64,000 bases of DNA. It comes from Sphingopyxis sp. (GTDB taxonomy: Bacteria > Pseudomonadota > Alphaproteobacteria > Sphingomonadales > Sphingomonadaceae). Of this stretch, positions 45,998 through 54,456 are shown in pieces. The stretch lies in the NCBI GenBank assembly GCA_002733865.1, contig NVXM01000027.1, positions 1 through 64,000 on the forward strand, written 5' to 3'. The notes below the pieces were generated by a model, which did not search any database, was not told the DNA's origin, and saw nothing but the letters and a program-made list of their open reading frames with translations. Each line of letters opens with the position of its first letter. Within the stretch, counting starts at the first letter, position 1. A program made the position numbers and the translations under genes.

Positions 45998-46918
45998 TCA
46001 GCTATCCCCGAAAGCCTTCAGCGCGGCGGGCGCGACAATGTCGCCCCATTCCTGCACAAAATGCCCGGCTTCCTCGATCAGCAGCGGTTCGGGGCAGCCC
46101 TTGATCAGGCTGTGCATCATTTTCATCACCGGCGGGCCCAGCACCGGATCGGATCCGCCGATCGCCATGAAGCTGGGGCCTGACCATTCGGTGCTCCAGA
46201 ACGTCGCCGCCTGCTGACTGACCGCTACTCCGTCCATATCGGGCTCCACCGGCACCAGCGCCGGGAAGGTGCGGGCACCCGCCTGATAGCTATCATCCGG
46301 ATAGGGTGCATTATAGGCGGCGATCTCCGCATCGGTCATTTTTGGCGTACCGCGCGCAATGATCTGGCCGGCATTGAAGTCCGGCACGGTCAGCGCATAG
46401 TCCTTCCACGCGTTGAAGCCATCGCCCGCGCCAGTGCCCAGCCCCAGCGCGGTGTTCATGATGATCAGCCGCGACAGCCGCGCCTTGAACCCCGCATCGA
46501 CCGGCAAGGTCAAACCGATCAAGCCGCCCCAGTCCTGCACCACCAGCGTAATATTCTCCAGATCCAGCCGCTCGACCAGCGCCAGAATATGGTTGCGATG
46601 AAAATCGAAAGAATAGCTGGCAAGATCGGTCGGCTTGTCGGAGCGGCCAAAGCCGAAGAAATCCGGACAGACCACCCGCGCGCCGGTGGCGGTAAAATGC
46701 GGAATCATCTTGCGATAGAGAAACGACCAGCTCGGCTCGCCATGCAGGCACAGGAATACCGTTCCCGCGTCGGCTGGCCCGGCATCGACATAGGCGGCGC
46801 GCAGCCCCTCATAGCCCGGCAGATCGTCGATATAATGGACCGGGAAATCAAAGTCCGGAAGATCGGCAAAACGGTCTTCGGGCGTGCGGACGGCGGCAAT
46901 AGCCGGGCTGGTGATCAT
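45998..46918 (-). CDS. Haloalkane dehalogenase (alpha/beta hydrolase)
   Basis: 306 residues. The fold and motifs match haloalkane dehalogenases of the DhlA/DhmA group: CLHGEPSWSFLYRKMIPHF with the oxyanion Glu and Trp, the nucleophile elbow LVVQDWGGLIGL in which Asp is the nucleophile and the next Trp binds halide, and EEAGHFVQEWGD with the catalytic His. It hydrolyses carbon-halogen bonds; natural substrate unknown. The ATG at 46918 has AGAGGA 8 bp before; TTG at 46927 is less likely. A 93-bp element shared with the carboxyltransferase gene lies upstream. Confidence 0.93.
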   Translation of the reverse strand: MITSPAIAAVRTPEDRFADLPDFDFPVHYIDDLPGYEGLRAAYVDAGPADAGTVFLCLHGEPSWSFLYRKMIPHFTATGARVVCPDFFGFGRSDKPTDLASYSFDFHRNHILALVERLDLENITLVVQDWGGLIGLTLPVDAGFKARLSRLIIMNTALGLGTGAGDGFNAWKDYALTVPDFNAGQIIARGTPKMTDAEIAAYNAPYPDDSYQAGARTFPALVPVEPDMDGVAVSQQAATFWSTEWSGPSFMAIGGSDPVLGPPVMKMMHSLIKGCPEPLLIEEAGHFVQEWGDIVAPAALKAFGDS

Positions 46919-47041
46919 GGTGGGCAATCCTCTCTGCTTTTGCGGTCGAAACTGTCAGGCTGCGCAGAGCGGGTCAAGGACGAAAGAAAGCCCTGGACGG
47001 GCCGGCGCACAAAATGGCCCACAAGGAATTTTCCGGCGACA

Positions 47042-47134
47042 GCTTTACAGCATCGGGGGTTTTTATTTTCTGTGATCTTTGGCTGAAAGCCGCAGAATAT
47101 GGGAAGATTGGTGGCACCAGAGCCGCCCCTAGTG
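47042..47134 (-). promoter_or_regulatory. 93-bp element upstream of the haloalkane dehalogenase, copy B
   Basis: Minus-strand copy of the element at 42099-42191, with the same block spacing (CACTAGG at 47134-47128, TGTAAAGC at 47049-47042). It lies about 120 bp upstream of the ATG at 46918, so if it is a promoter the transcript has a long leader, unlike copy A. Confidence 0.55.
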
Positions 47135-47504
47135 TGACCTTTCAAACGAGCAGCCAGAAGGCGCTGGTCAGCAGGGGGAGAGAAGCAGGCGAAACTCATC
47201 ACGCGCCGCAGCATAGCCCCGGTGCCCCTCTGTAGGAAAGCGGATTGGGATCCGTCAAAGAGCCGCCATTGGACCGCCTCCCCGCCAGGGCAGACCCGCC
47301 ACCCGGCTGTGATATTTCCGCATCACCCGGAGATTTATCGTCTCTCATTCGTCTGCCGATGGAACGACCTTGGTTCTGAGCCGTTCCCTACACTCGTCGA
47401 TCTATTGCGCGGAGTTTTGCGCTCGTCGACGGGAAGTCCGCAGCGATAGCGGACACAACCGGAGCAATCTTGTTCCACATTAGTTAGTTAGTTGGAGTAC
47501 AATA
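47135..47504. other. Intergenic region before the beta-barrel gene
   Basis: 370 bp with no gene that I can support. A short tandem repeat (TTAG three times, near 47483-47495) precedes the ribosome-binding site TTGGAG of the outer-membrane protein. The promoter is somewhere in this region. Confidence 0.3.
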
Positions 47505-48227
47505 ATGAAATCCCCTGTAATTACCCCCCTGATCCTCTGTGCAGCGATCGGCGCTTTCGCCGCTCCGGCAGCCGCGCAGTCCACCTCCCCCTTCACCGGC
47601 CCGCGCGCCGAAATCCTGGGCGGCTATGATACGCTGCGGTCCGGCAGCGACGTCGATGTCGACACCGATAACGACGGAATTTTCGAGAATAACACCCTCG
47701 ACCAGTCGGTCGACGGCTTCGCTTATGGCGTAGCGCTCGGCTATGATTTCGATGCCGGCCCCGTCGTCTTCGGTATCGAAGGAGAATATATGGATTCGAC
47801 CGGCGAGCAGGAAGGCGACGAAGCCATCAATGCACCGTTCGGCTATAGCATCAACCTGAAACGCGACCTCTATGTCGGCGCACGCGTTGGTGCCAAGGTC
47901 ACCCCCACGACCCTCCTGTACGCCAAGGGCGGCTACACCAACACCGCTGTCGAATCCCGTTTTCAGGATCGCGCAGCGGCGGATGGTGTCGATCTAAACT
48001 TCGACGACAGCCAGCAGGTTGACGGCTATCGTCTTGGTGCCGGCGTCGAGCAGTTCATCGGCACGGGCGGCAACAGCGACGGTTCTGGTGCATTCGTGAA
48101 GCTCGAGTACCGCTATTCGAACTATAGCTCGCTGAAATATAACGACACCTTGTTCAACGGGAACAATGAAATTGGCGTGGACCTCGACCGCCATCAGGTT
48201 GTCGCAGGCGTTGGTTTCCGCTTTTAA
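47505..48227 (+). CDS. Outer-membrane beta-barrel protein (OmpA-like barrel)
   Basis: 240 residues with signal peptide (ITPLILCAAIGAFAAPAAAQ). The mature part has alternating-hydrophobicity strands and ends VVAGVGFRF, an outer-membrane C-terminal Phe, typical of small eight-strand porin-like/adhesin barrels of alphaproteobacteria. An acidic loop SDVDVDTDNDGIFENNTL may bind divalent cations. The start has TTGGAG seven bases upstream. A strong terminator follows 23 bp after the stop, so it is monocistronic. Confidence 0.88.
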   Translation: MKSPVITPLILCAAIGAFAAPAAAQSTSPFTGPRAEILGGYDTLRSGSDVDVDTDNDGIFENNTLDQSVDGFAYGVALGYDFDAGPVVFGIEGEYMDSTGEQEGDEAINAPFGYSINLKRDLYVGARVGAKVTPTTLLYAKGGYTNTAVESRFQDRAAADGVDLNFDDSQQVDGYRLGAGVEQFIGTGGNSDGSGAFVKLEYRYSNYSSLKYNDTLFNGNNEIGVDLDRHQVVAGVGFRF

Positions 48228-48249
48228 GTCAGCCCTATATTAGACACAG

Positions 48250-48284
48250 AGGGCGCGCCGTTCATGGAATGGCGCGCCCTTTCT
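48250..48284 (+). terminator. Intrinsic terminator after the beta-barrel gene
   Basis: A perfect 10-bp GC-rich stem (AGGGCGCGCC at 48250-48259 and GGCGCGCCCT at 48271-48280) with an 11-base loop is followed by TTCTTT. Confidence 0.88.
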
Positions 48285-48341
48285 TTACAAATACGCGCTG
48301 GTGATCCCGCGCAAACTCGCCGAGCCGGCAACCAAGCGCCG

Positions 48342-49214
48342 CTACTGCTGCGGGATTGCCTTGGCTTCGTTGCAGCCGTCTTGGTTTCCGAGCTTGCAGG
48401 CATAGCCGAAATATTTGCGGGCCATGGCCATATCGACCCCGCCACCGTCACCGGTGCGAGCCAATATGCCGGTGTTCATGCATCCGCCAACCGCGCCGGC
48501 ATTGCAGGCCTTCGCAAATGTCGCCCGCGCAGCGACCCGGTCTTGCGGCACGCCTTCACCACCGTAGAGGGCGTTGCCATAGTTCAGACATCCGTCCGCC
48601 TTGCCCTTGGTGCAGGATTTCTGAAAGGCTTTGGCAGCGCCGGTCAGGTCAACGGGCCCGCCTTGGCCGTTTTGGCTCATCAGGCCGAGGGCATAGCAGC
48701 CGTCGACATTATCACCTTCGCAGGCTTTGCCGAATAGACCCCGTCCCTTGCCCAGGTCGGTCGCCACGCCCTTGCCAGCATAATAGAGATAGCCCAAATT
48801 ATAGCAGGCACTTCCCCTTCCACCGTCACAGGCCTTGGACAATGGGCCGAGCGAGGCAGCGATATCCTCAGGCCCGCCCTCCCCGTTCTTCAACATCTTT
48901 CCATAAACGTCGCAAGAGCTTGCAATATTGCCAGCACAGCCCTTTTCATACGCGCGGCGGGCCAGCGGCAGATCTTTTGCAACGTTTGAACCCTGATAGG
49001 CCATCACGCCCAGATTGTTGCAGGTAACCGGGATATTTCCTTCCAGGCACGCGATTTTATATTTCGCAAAGGCGGTGGCATGATCGCCCTTGTTCGCCGC
49101 TTCCTGGCCAGCCAGCGCCGCTTGTTGATAGCTGTTCATACCGGATTGTGCGTGGGCGTTTGCACCCGCAAACAGCAACGACACGGCAACACATACTTTA
49201 AAAAGCTTTTGCAT
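48342..49214 (-). CDS. Secreted Sel1/Hcp-like repeat protein (1)
   Basis: About 290 residues with signal peptide (VCVAVSLLFAGANAHAQ). About seven Sel1-like helical repeats of 36 residues follow, each with a pair of cysteines (for example ARRAYEKGCAGNIASSCDVY), as in Helicobacter cysteine-rich Hcp proteins where the Cys pairs form disulfides. Such repeats mediate protein-protein contacts; some Hcp proteins bind beta-lactams or host factors. The ATG at 49214 follows GAGGGAAAAATTG; an upstream start at 49229 is unlikely. First of three related secreted proteins in a row. Confidence 0.85.
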   Translation of the reverse strand: MQKLFKVCVAVSLLFAGANAHAQSGMNSYQQAALAGQEAANKGDHATAFAKYKIACLEGNIPVTCNNLGVMAYQGSNVAKDLPLARRAYEKGCAGNIASSCDVYGKMLKNGEGGPEDIAASLGPLSKACDGGRGSACYNLGYLYYAGKGVATDLGKGRGLFGKACEGDNVDGCYALGLMSQNGQGGPVDLTGAAKAFQKSCTKGKADGCLNYGNALYGGEGVPQDRVAARATFAKACNAGAVGGCMNTGILARTGDGGGVDMAMARKYFGYACKLGNQDGCNEAKAIPQQ

Positions 49215-49251
49215 CAATTTTTCCCTCATTCAATTGATTAAAATTCAGTCG

Positions 49252-50424
49252 TCAACAGACATTCCGATTGGCATTGTTGTTCATCGTGCAATGGGCGTAG
49301 CGATATTTCTCCCGCACCTGTTTCCGCGCTTCGCCGCTGGAGAGGCCTCCTGATGGCGCCGAAGAGCCGGATGACGAGGGTCTGCGGTAGCTGTTGGTAT
49401 TGCCGCCGTTCTGCGCCGCCCAGCGTCTGGATGATGCGCCGGGGGTGTTGGTACAATTGAAAATTCCGCAGTCGTTGCCGCGCGAGCGGCTGGCGATCTC
49501 CGCATTGACCACCCGGTTGAGGTTGCCGGACGGAAACCAGTAATCCAGCACATGGAGATTATCGATATAGATGCTGCTCATGGCCCCGGCATTGATCGCG
49601 GCGGTCAGCGCATATTGCGCGTCGTCCACGGTGCGCGAATGGTAGATGGCGGCATAGATTGCGCCGTCATAATCCCGTTTCTGGATGAAGCTGGTGACGA
49701 TGGCGCGCTTGTTGGCATAGGCCGCTTGCCGCGCCGCCTGTTGCTGGGCGCGCTGGGCCGCTTCTGCCTGCTCCAGCTTGATCCGTCGGGATTTCAGGGT
49801 TCCGGCAAGCTCGCAGATGGATTGACGGTCTTCGCCACCCGGGCCGCAAGCGTGCGCCGCCAGTTGCTCGGCATTCCTGTAATCGCCAACATTATACAGG
49901 ATGCGCGCCTGATGCATGCAGGATTGCCAGCGGCCAAAACCGCAATTTATGTTTCGATAGCGCAGCGCCTTCTCGGCATCGAAATAGGGCGAACTGCTGT
50001 CGGCAAAAATCGCCTCCGCCACATCGCAGCCATCGTGGTCCTGCTCCGCGCACCCTCTTTGAGCAAAATTGCTCGCCGCATCCCAATCCTTGTCGACATC
50101 GCCTTCGCCGTCAAAATAGATCAGTGCCAAGCGTCCGCAGGCGGCACCGTCGAACGCACTGCAGGCGTCCTGCAGGTAGCGCAGGCTCAGAAAAGCATCA
50201 AAATTCGTGTCATTGGGATCAGACAGGATCATCCCGGCCTTGCTGCAAGCCGCTTTGTCGCCAGAGCTGCATTGAGCGACATAAGCGCTCAGCGGGCCGC
50301 TCGTCTGGGCAGATATTGGTGCGCTTGTAGAGGTGGCGAGAACCATCACGCCGAGCAGCAGCATGGCGCGACAGACGGCAGCCGATGCAAAAGCCCTGAA
50401 ATCGCCGTCACAATGCATTGTCAT
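49252..50424 (-). CDS. Secreted Sel1-like repeat protein (2) with long C-terminus
   Basis: 390 residues with signal peptide ending ISAQ. Cysteine-paired helical repeats (CSSGDKAACSKAGMILSD, then DACSAFDGAACGRLALIYFD) occupy about residues 50-210, followed by a Gln/Ala-rich coiled-coil (LEQAEAAQRAQQQAARQAAY), an unassigned domain and a Ser/Gly-rich tail (PSSSGSSAPSGGLSSGEARK) ending with Asn-rich CTMNNNANRNVC. Secreted; function unknown. The repeats link it to its two neighbours. Start supported by GAGAGGA. Confidence 0.8.
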   Translation of the reverse strand: MTMHCDGDFRAFASAAVCRAMLLLGVMVLATSTSAPISAQTSGPLSAYVAQCSSGDKAACSKAGMILSDPNDTNFDAFLSLRYLQDACSAFDGAACGRLALIYFDGEGDVDKDWDAASNFAQRGCAEQDHDGCDVAEAIFADSSSPYFDAEKALRYRNINCGFGRWQSCMHQARILYNVGDYRNAEQLAAHACGPGGEDRQSICELAGTLKSRRIKLEQAEAAQRAQQQAARQAAYANKRAIVTSFIQKRDYDGAIYAAIYHSRTVDDAQYALTAAINAGAMSSIYIDNLHVLDYWFPSGNLNRVVNAEIASRSRGNDCGIFNCTNTPGASSRRWAAQNGGNTNSYRRPSSSGSSAPSGGLSSGEARKQVREKYRYAHCTMNNNANRNVC

Positions 50425-50505
50425 CCTGATTTTCCTCTCAATTGGCCTTCACGCCCATTCTGGCCCGTCGCGGTGGCCCAATGTCCGACCGTCGACCGGC
50501 ACCAC

Positions 50506-51657
50506 CTACCGGCTCAGCCCGTTTTTCTCCTTGAACTCATCATAGGGATCGATCATCCGGCACCTGGAATAGTCAGTCATCATATAGCTGCTGCGACCGA
50601 TGACATTATTGTCGATATCCTTGTACGTGATATTCCGCTGGACCTTATCGCATTCGCGGCGAAGCGGGGCGGTATGCGCTGCACGCCTTTCGCGGGCGCG
50701 TTTGAACAGCGCGCGCAACTCTCTGTCCTTGCTGGCGAGAAACTGCTTCGCTTTCGCGCTGCCGCTATCGGCTGCCTTGTTCAGCCAGTAGAAGACTTCA
50801 TCTTCCTTTTTGTAATTGCCGGAACTCGACATCAGATAGCCGGCATACATTGCCATCATGTCGGGATCACCAGCATTGGCGGCGATTTCGGCATAGGTCC
50901 GACCGAGCTTGATATTTTCCCCGAGACCATAGCTGGGATCGCCATTATAGGCATAGGCAAGGGCGGCCGCCGCCTCTTTCTGGCCGAGTGCGGCAGATTG
51001 CTGCATCAGCTTTTCCGCCTGTTTGGGGTCTTTCCTGACGCCTTGCCCGACAAAATAGCGGATACCGAGCTGATAGAGCGCTGCGGCAGATCCCGCCTCT
51101 GCGGCCCTTTGTTCATAGGCGAGAGCCTTGGCCGGATCTTTTGGAAAGTTCAGAATGCCGTCGGCATAGGCACCGGAAATTTCAAGCAGGGCACCGGGAT
51201 CGCCAATCTCTGCTGCGTGGCTGATCCAGTCGATTGCCAGATCGGCATCGCCCTCGCCATATTTCCCGGTCGCAAGGTCAAGCCCGATTTGATAGTGATT
51301 TTCCAGCGGCTCGGTCCGGCGCAGATAATCGGAAAAGACTTCGGTTTTCTCAATGCTCATCGGATCGGTGAGCTGTGATCGTGCCGCCAGCGCCCGGATC
51401 ATGGCCGACAATGGTGGCCGCTCGCAAAGCTTGAGATTGCCGCTTTGCGCAAAATTTTGCCCCCATTCCAGTTCCGCATCGGAAATGGGCTGGTTCGCCT
51501 TTACCTGAGCACCGAGAGAGGCGATCGTGAGTTCACAGACGATCGTCGGCGGCGACTCGGCCGCTGCTCTGGCTGGCGGTGCAGCGGCGATTGCGATCAG
51601 CAACGAAGCCATCAAAGGCATGGCCGAAAATTGGTCGAAACGTCTGGCGATCATCAT
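50506..51657 (-). CDS. Secreted Sel1-repeat protein (3)
   Basis: 383 residues. A signal peptide (FSAMPLMASLLIAIAAAPPARAAA) precedes five or six Sel1 repeats with consensus A..LG..Y..G.G....A..., for example AALYQLGIRYFVGQGVRKDP and KAEKLMQQSAALGQKEAAAA. These lack the Cys pairs of its neighbours and are the ordinary Sel1 type. The C-terminus is charged. Sel1 proteins act in signalling or envelope assembly through protein contacts. Probably co-transcribed with the two downstream genes. Confidence 0.84.
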   Translation of the reverse strand: MMIARRFDQFSAMPLMASLLIAIAAAPPARAAAESPPTIVCELTIASLGAQVKANQPISDAELEWGQNFAQSGNLKLCERPPLSAMIRALAARSQLTDPMSIEKTEVFSDYLRRTEPLENHYQIGLDLATGKYGEGDADLAIDWISHAAEIGDPGALLEISGAYADGILNFPKDPAKALAYEQRAAEAGSAAALYQLGIRYFVGQGVRKDPKQAEKLMQQSAALGQKEAAAALAYAYNGDPSYGLGENIKLGRTYAEIAANAGDPDMMAMYAGYLMSSSGNYKKEDEVFYWLNKAADSGSAKAKQFLASKDRELRALFKRARERRAAHTAPLRRECDKVQRNITYKDIDNNVIGRSSYMMTDYSRCRMIDPYDEFKEKNGLSR

Positions 51658-51818
51658 CTTCTGCTCCCGGCGATTACCGCAATTTCCCTAGTTGCGGCTC
51701 GAAGGGGCGTCCAATGACAAAGTCTGTTAGGAATTCCCGGCACCGGGGCCGCGCCGGATCAGAGGCGCAGCGACACCGCCATCATCACCAGGCAGATCGC
51801 AAATTTTGAGACCAGTTC

Positions 51819-53195
51819 TCAGCGCAAATATTCGTCGAGCGTCATCTGCAGCCGCCGGATCCGGGCCTCCTGATAATTGCCAAGCGTCTGTCCGCCTTTT
51901 TTCGACGCCTTGGCACCATCGCGCTGCATGGCGAGGTTGTCCGTATCCTGATCGAGGACATCAGCGAGGACAAAGCCGTCGACGCCAGTGTAGCTGTCTT
52001 CAATCTCCAGCCGGATCGGCTTGGCAGGCGGAGGACGCTTGCCGCTGGCCGGCAATGGCTGGAGCAGCAAAATCTCGTGCAGGCAATGATCCACATCAAT
52101 CGGCCGGAACCGGTAGCAGAGGCGAATATTGATTCCCGGGAAGAAGAACATGTTGGGAAACAGAAAATATTCGAGACTGTCGACCATCTCGCTGGTCGAT
52201 ACGCCGGACAGGTCGACATCGAACTCGCTGCCATGTTCCTCGCGCAGCATATTGGCGTGGACAGCTCGCGCCGATGCGCCTTTGGGCAAATCATCGGGAT
52301 TGCGGCCAAGCTTCTCGAACAGTTTCTCTTCGCTGACCGGGTTTTTCAGATGCGGGCTGGGGACGCCGATGGCGTGCATGAAGCGGCTGACATTCTTGCC
52401 GAAGATATCATATTGCGCGTTGGCATCGCCAGCGGTGTAAACCGCCTGCGAATGGGTTTCCAGAACGTGATAGGCCTCAAGGAAAGCCTCCATCGCCATC
52501 TTCCAGTTTGCCGGCAGAACTTTCTGCGTATGCAGCGCCACATAGCGGTCGTCCATCGACCATTGTTTGAAATGTTCTGGCAGCACTTCAAGATAGTCGG
52601 CCAGCGGCGGCGCGTTATCATCCATATTGATAAAGACAAAGCCGCCCCACAGGTCACACTGGATCTCGGTCAGACCAAAATTGTCTTCGTTGACGTGCGG
52701 AAAATCCCAGCGGCACGGAATTTCCTTGAGCGATCCGTCGAGATTAAAGGTCATGCCGTGAAACGGGCACCGGATATGCGGCCGCTTGGTGCCACTGCTT
52801 CCCGTATTTCCTTCGGTCGCGAATTTCATGCCGCGGTGCGGGCAGCTGTTTACAAACGCCCGGATCTTTTCATCATCGCCGCGTACGACCAGAATCGAAT
52901 AGGGGCCGACATCATAGACATGGCGATCGCCGGGCTCGGGAATATGCTCTTCGCGGCAGGCCCATTGCCAGGTCCGGTTCCACATCTGGTCGATTTCACG
53001 CTCGTAGAAATCTTTGCTGATATAGCGCTCAAATCCGATATCCTCGTCGCCGAGAAATTCATATTGTTCGGTGCGCATCGCCGGCGGGGGATTGTCGCCG
53101 TCGGCGTCGATGATATCCTGCATCGATGGCCCCGGACAGCGGGCTTCTCCCGGTGCGAGCGCAGGGTCGGACGGTTTGGTGAGGTCATAGGTCAT
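51819..53195 (-). CDS. Rieske-type ring-hydroxylating oxygenase, alpha subunit-like
   Basis: 458 residues. The Rieske 2Fe-2S site is CPHRGMKFATEG (CXH) and RCPFHGMTFNLDGSL (CX2H) in the N-terminal half. The catalytic domain then has the mononuclear-iron motif region NWKMAMEAFLEAYHVLETHS (Asp/Glu, His). It would hydroxylate an aromatic or other unactivated substrate with an electron-transfer partner that is not encoded here. Its ATG overlaps the SnoaL-like gene's stop by 4 bp; a beta-type subunit function by that small protein is plausible. Confidence 0.9.
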   Translation of the reverse strand: MTYDLTKPSDPALAPGEARCPGPSMQDIIDADGDNPPPAMRTEQYEFLGDEDIGFERYISKDFYEREIDQMWNRTWQWACREEHIPEPGDRHVYDVGPYSILVVRGDDEKIRAFVNSCPHRGMKFATEGNTGSSGTKRPHIRCPFHGMTFNLDGSLKEIPCRWDFPHVNEDNFGLTEIQCDLWGGFVFINMDDNAPPLADYLEVLPEHFKQWSMDDRYVALHTQKVLPANWKMAMEAFLEAYHVLETHSQAVYTAGDANAQYDIFGKNVSRFMHAIGVPSPHLKNPVSEEKLFEKLGRNPDDLPKGASARAVHANMLREEHGSEFDVDLSGVSTSEMVDSLEYFLFPNMFFFPGINIRLCYRFRPIDVDHCLHEILLLQPLPASGKRPPPAKPIRLEIEDSYTGVDGFVLADVLDQDTDNLAMQRDGAKASKKGGQTLGNYQEARIRRLQMTLDEYLR

Positions 53196-53752
53196 GGGGT
53201 CGGCTCCGATTTCCGTGTCATTGCTTGTCGATCATAAAGCGGGTCGAGCGGCTTGCGCGCGCCAACAATCATCTGGGTCCCGTCGAGGAAATCATCGGTG
53301 CACGGATCATCGCGGACCCAGTCGACCAGTTCCGATCGATAGGAGATTTTCCAGACCGAACCGCGTTTCTCGTACCGGTCAACATAGCGTCCGGTAATGA
53401 ACAGGTCGCGCTGCTCGCCGGACTCGTTGGTCAGCTTGTGATAGGCCTGATAATAGACTTCGCCAAAGGCTTCATCGCCGGACATATCGATCAGATGCTG
53501 GCCGAGCATATGGTGGTTGCGATGATGGGTTTTCAGCGCATCGATGCAGAAATCGGCGAAGCCGTCGGGACCGCCTTCGTAGATGCCGTAGCTCAAAAAG
53601 GCGTCGTCCCAGAATTGCGAGCGGAGCAGATCCCGGTCCAGCCGGTCGAGGCCCCGCATGTACAGCGCGGCCAGATCCCGGATAGCCAGATTGCCCGTGA
53701 CGGCAGCTAGGTCCATTGCACTAATCGCATCTCTCCTGTTCTTTTCGGGCAT
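53192..53752 (-). CDS. SnoaL/NTF2-like protein, possible oxygenase beta subunit
   Basis: About 186 residues with the NTF2-like cone fold: AIRDLAALYMRGLDRLDRDL, then HHMLGQHLIDMSGDEAFGEV and FITGRYVDRYEKRGSVWKIS. Ring-hydroxylating dioxygenase beta subunits share this fold, and it immediately precedes the Rieske alpha-type gene (4-bp overlap), so it may be the beta subunit; other SnoaL proteins are isomerases or dehydratases. Start codon is uncertain: 53752 (ATG) and 53716 (ATG) both lack a clear ribosome-binding site at proper distance. Confidence 0.75.
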   Translation of the reverse strand: MPEKNRRDAISAMDLAAVTGNLAIRDLAALYMRGLDRLDRDLLRSQFWDDAFLSYGIYEGGPDGFADFCIDALKTHHRNHHMLGQHLIDMSGDEAFGEVYYQAYHKLTNESGEQRDLFITGRYVDRYEKRGSVWKISYRSELVDWVRDDPCTDDFLDGTQMIVGARKPLDPLYDRQAMTRKSEPTP

Positions 53753-53771
53753 AGTAGACGCCGGATGCATC

Positions 53772-53784
53772 GGGTAAATTACCC
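53772..53784. promoter_or_regulatory. Palindrome between the divergent SnoaL-like genes
   Basis: GGGTAA-A-TTACCC is a perfect 6-bp inverted repeat in the 55-bp gap between the divergent SnoaL/Rieske operon and the second SnoaL gene. Its position would let one bound regulator control both directions. Confidence 0.55.
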
Positions 53785-53807
53785 TTATCGATAGCAGGAG
53801 AGTAAAC

Positions 53808-54326
53808 ATGTCGGATCAACCGGGGCGCGTTCCCCCAGCATCAGAACTGGCCGATCGCGCCGCCATCGCGGAAATTATCGCGCTCCATTGCCGCGGCGTC
53901 GACCGGGCGGATGAAGCGACGCTGAAAAGCTGTTACTGGCCCGATGCGACGACCGCCTATGGGGCGGAACCGGTGCCGGCCCATCGATTTTGCGTCGATC
54001 TGGTGCCAGCAATCAAGGCATTCCGGCAGACCCATCATATGGTCACCAACATCATCTGCGCATTTGACGGCACCGAGGCGCGCGTCGAAAGCTATCTGAT
54101 CGCCTTTCACTATCTGGCGGGGCCGGATGGCAACGACAGCGAAATGACCTATCTGGGCCGCTATCTCGACCGGTTCGAAAAACGCGGCGATATCTGGAAG
54201 ATCAAGCATCGCGAACCGGTGATGAGCTGGAGCCAGAATGCGGCCACGACCCATGATGCAGAGCATCCCGCCCTGTCGGCCTTGCGTCAGGCGGCCAGAT
54301 TCCCGGAGGATGTCGTCTACGAATAG
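53808..54326 (+). CDS. SnoaL/NTF2-like protein
   Basis: 172 residues: LADRAAIAEIIALHCRGVDR at the N-terminus, HHMVTNIICAFDGTEARVES in the middle, and YLGRYLDRFEKRGDIWKIKH near the end, the same fold as its divergent neighbour. The charged pocket residues (D, H) suggest a catalytic or ligand pocket. ATG 53808 has AGGAGAG upstream. An intrinsic terminator lies 40 bp after the stop. Probably functions with the Rieske enzyme in the same pathway. Confidence 0.8.
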   Translation: MSDQPGRVPPASELADRAAIAEIIALHCRGVDRADEATLKSCYWPDATTAYGAEPVPAHRFCVDLVPAIKAFRQTHHMVTNIICAFDGTEARVESYLIAFHYLAGPDGNDSEMTYLGRYLDRFEKRGDIWKIKHREPVMSWSQNAATTHDAEHPALSALRQAARFPEDVVYE

Positions 54327-54366
54327 CGGCCTGCGGTTGCGACTCGGCAAAGCTGCACCTGACAAA

Positions 54367-54396
54367 AAAAGGGGAGCGCAATCGCACTCCCCTTTT
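54367..54396. terminator. Bidirectional intrinsic terminator
   Basis: AAAAGGGGAG and CTCCCCTTTT (54367-54376 and 54387-54396) form a perfect 10-bp stem with a 10-base loop, with A and T tracts on opposite sides, so it can end transcription from the SnoaL gene and from the M3 peptidase gene. Confidence 0.88.
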
Positions 54397-54456
54397 CGAA
54401 AATATCCGGACCGGCGCACCCTGATGAAAGACCGTGCCTTTATTATCCGTCTTTAA

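Noticed and set aside
49552..51378. Plus-strand open frame of 608 codons across the Sel1 genes
   Set aside because: Antisense to two signal-peptide-bearing repeat proteins; no domain or ribosome-binding site.
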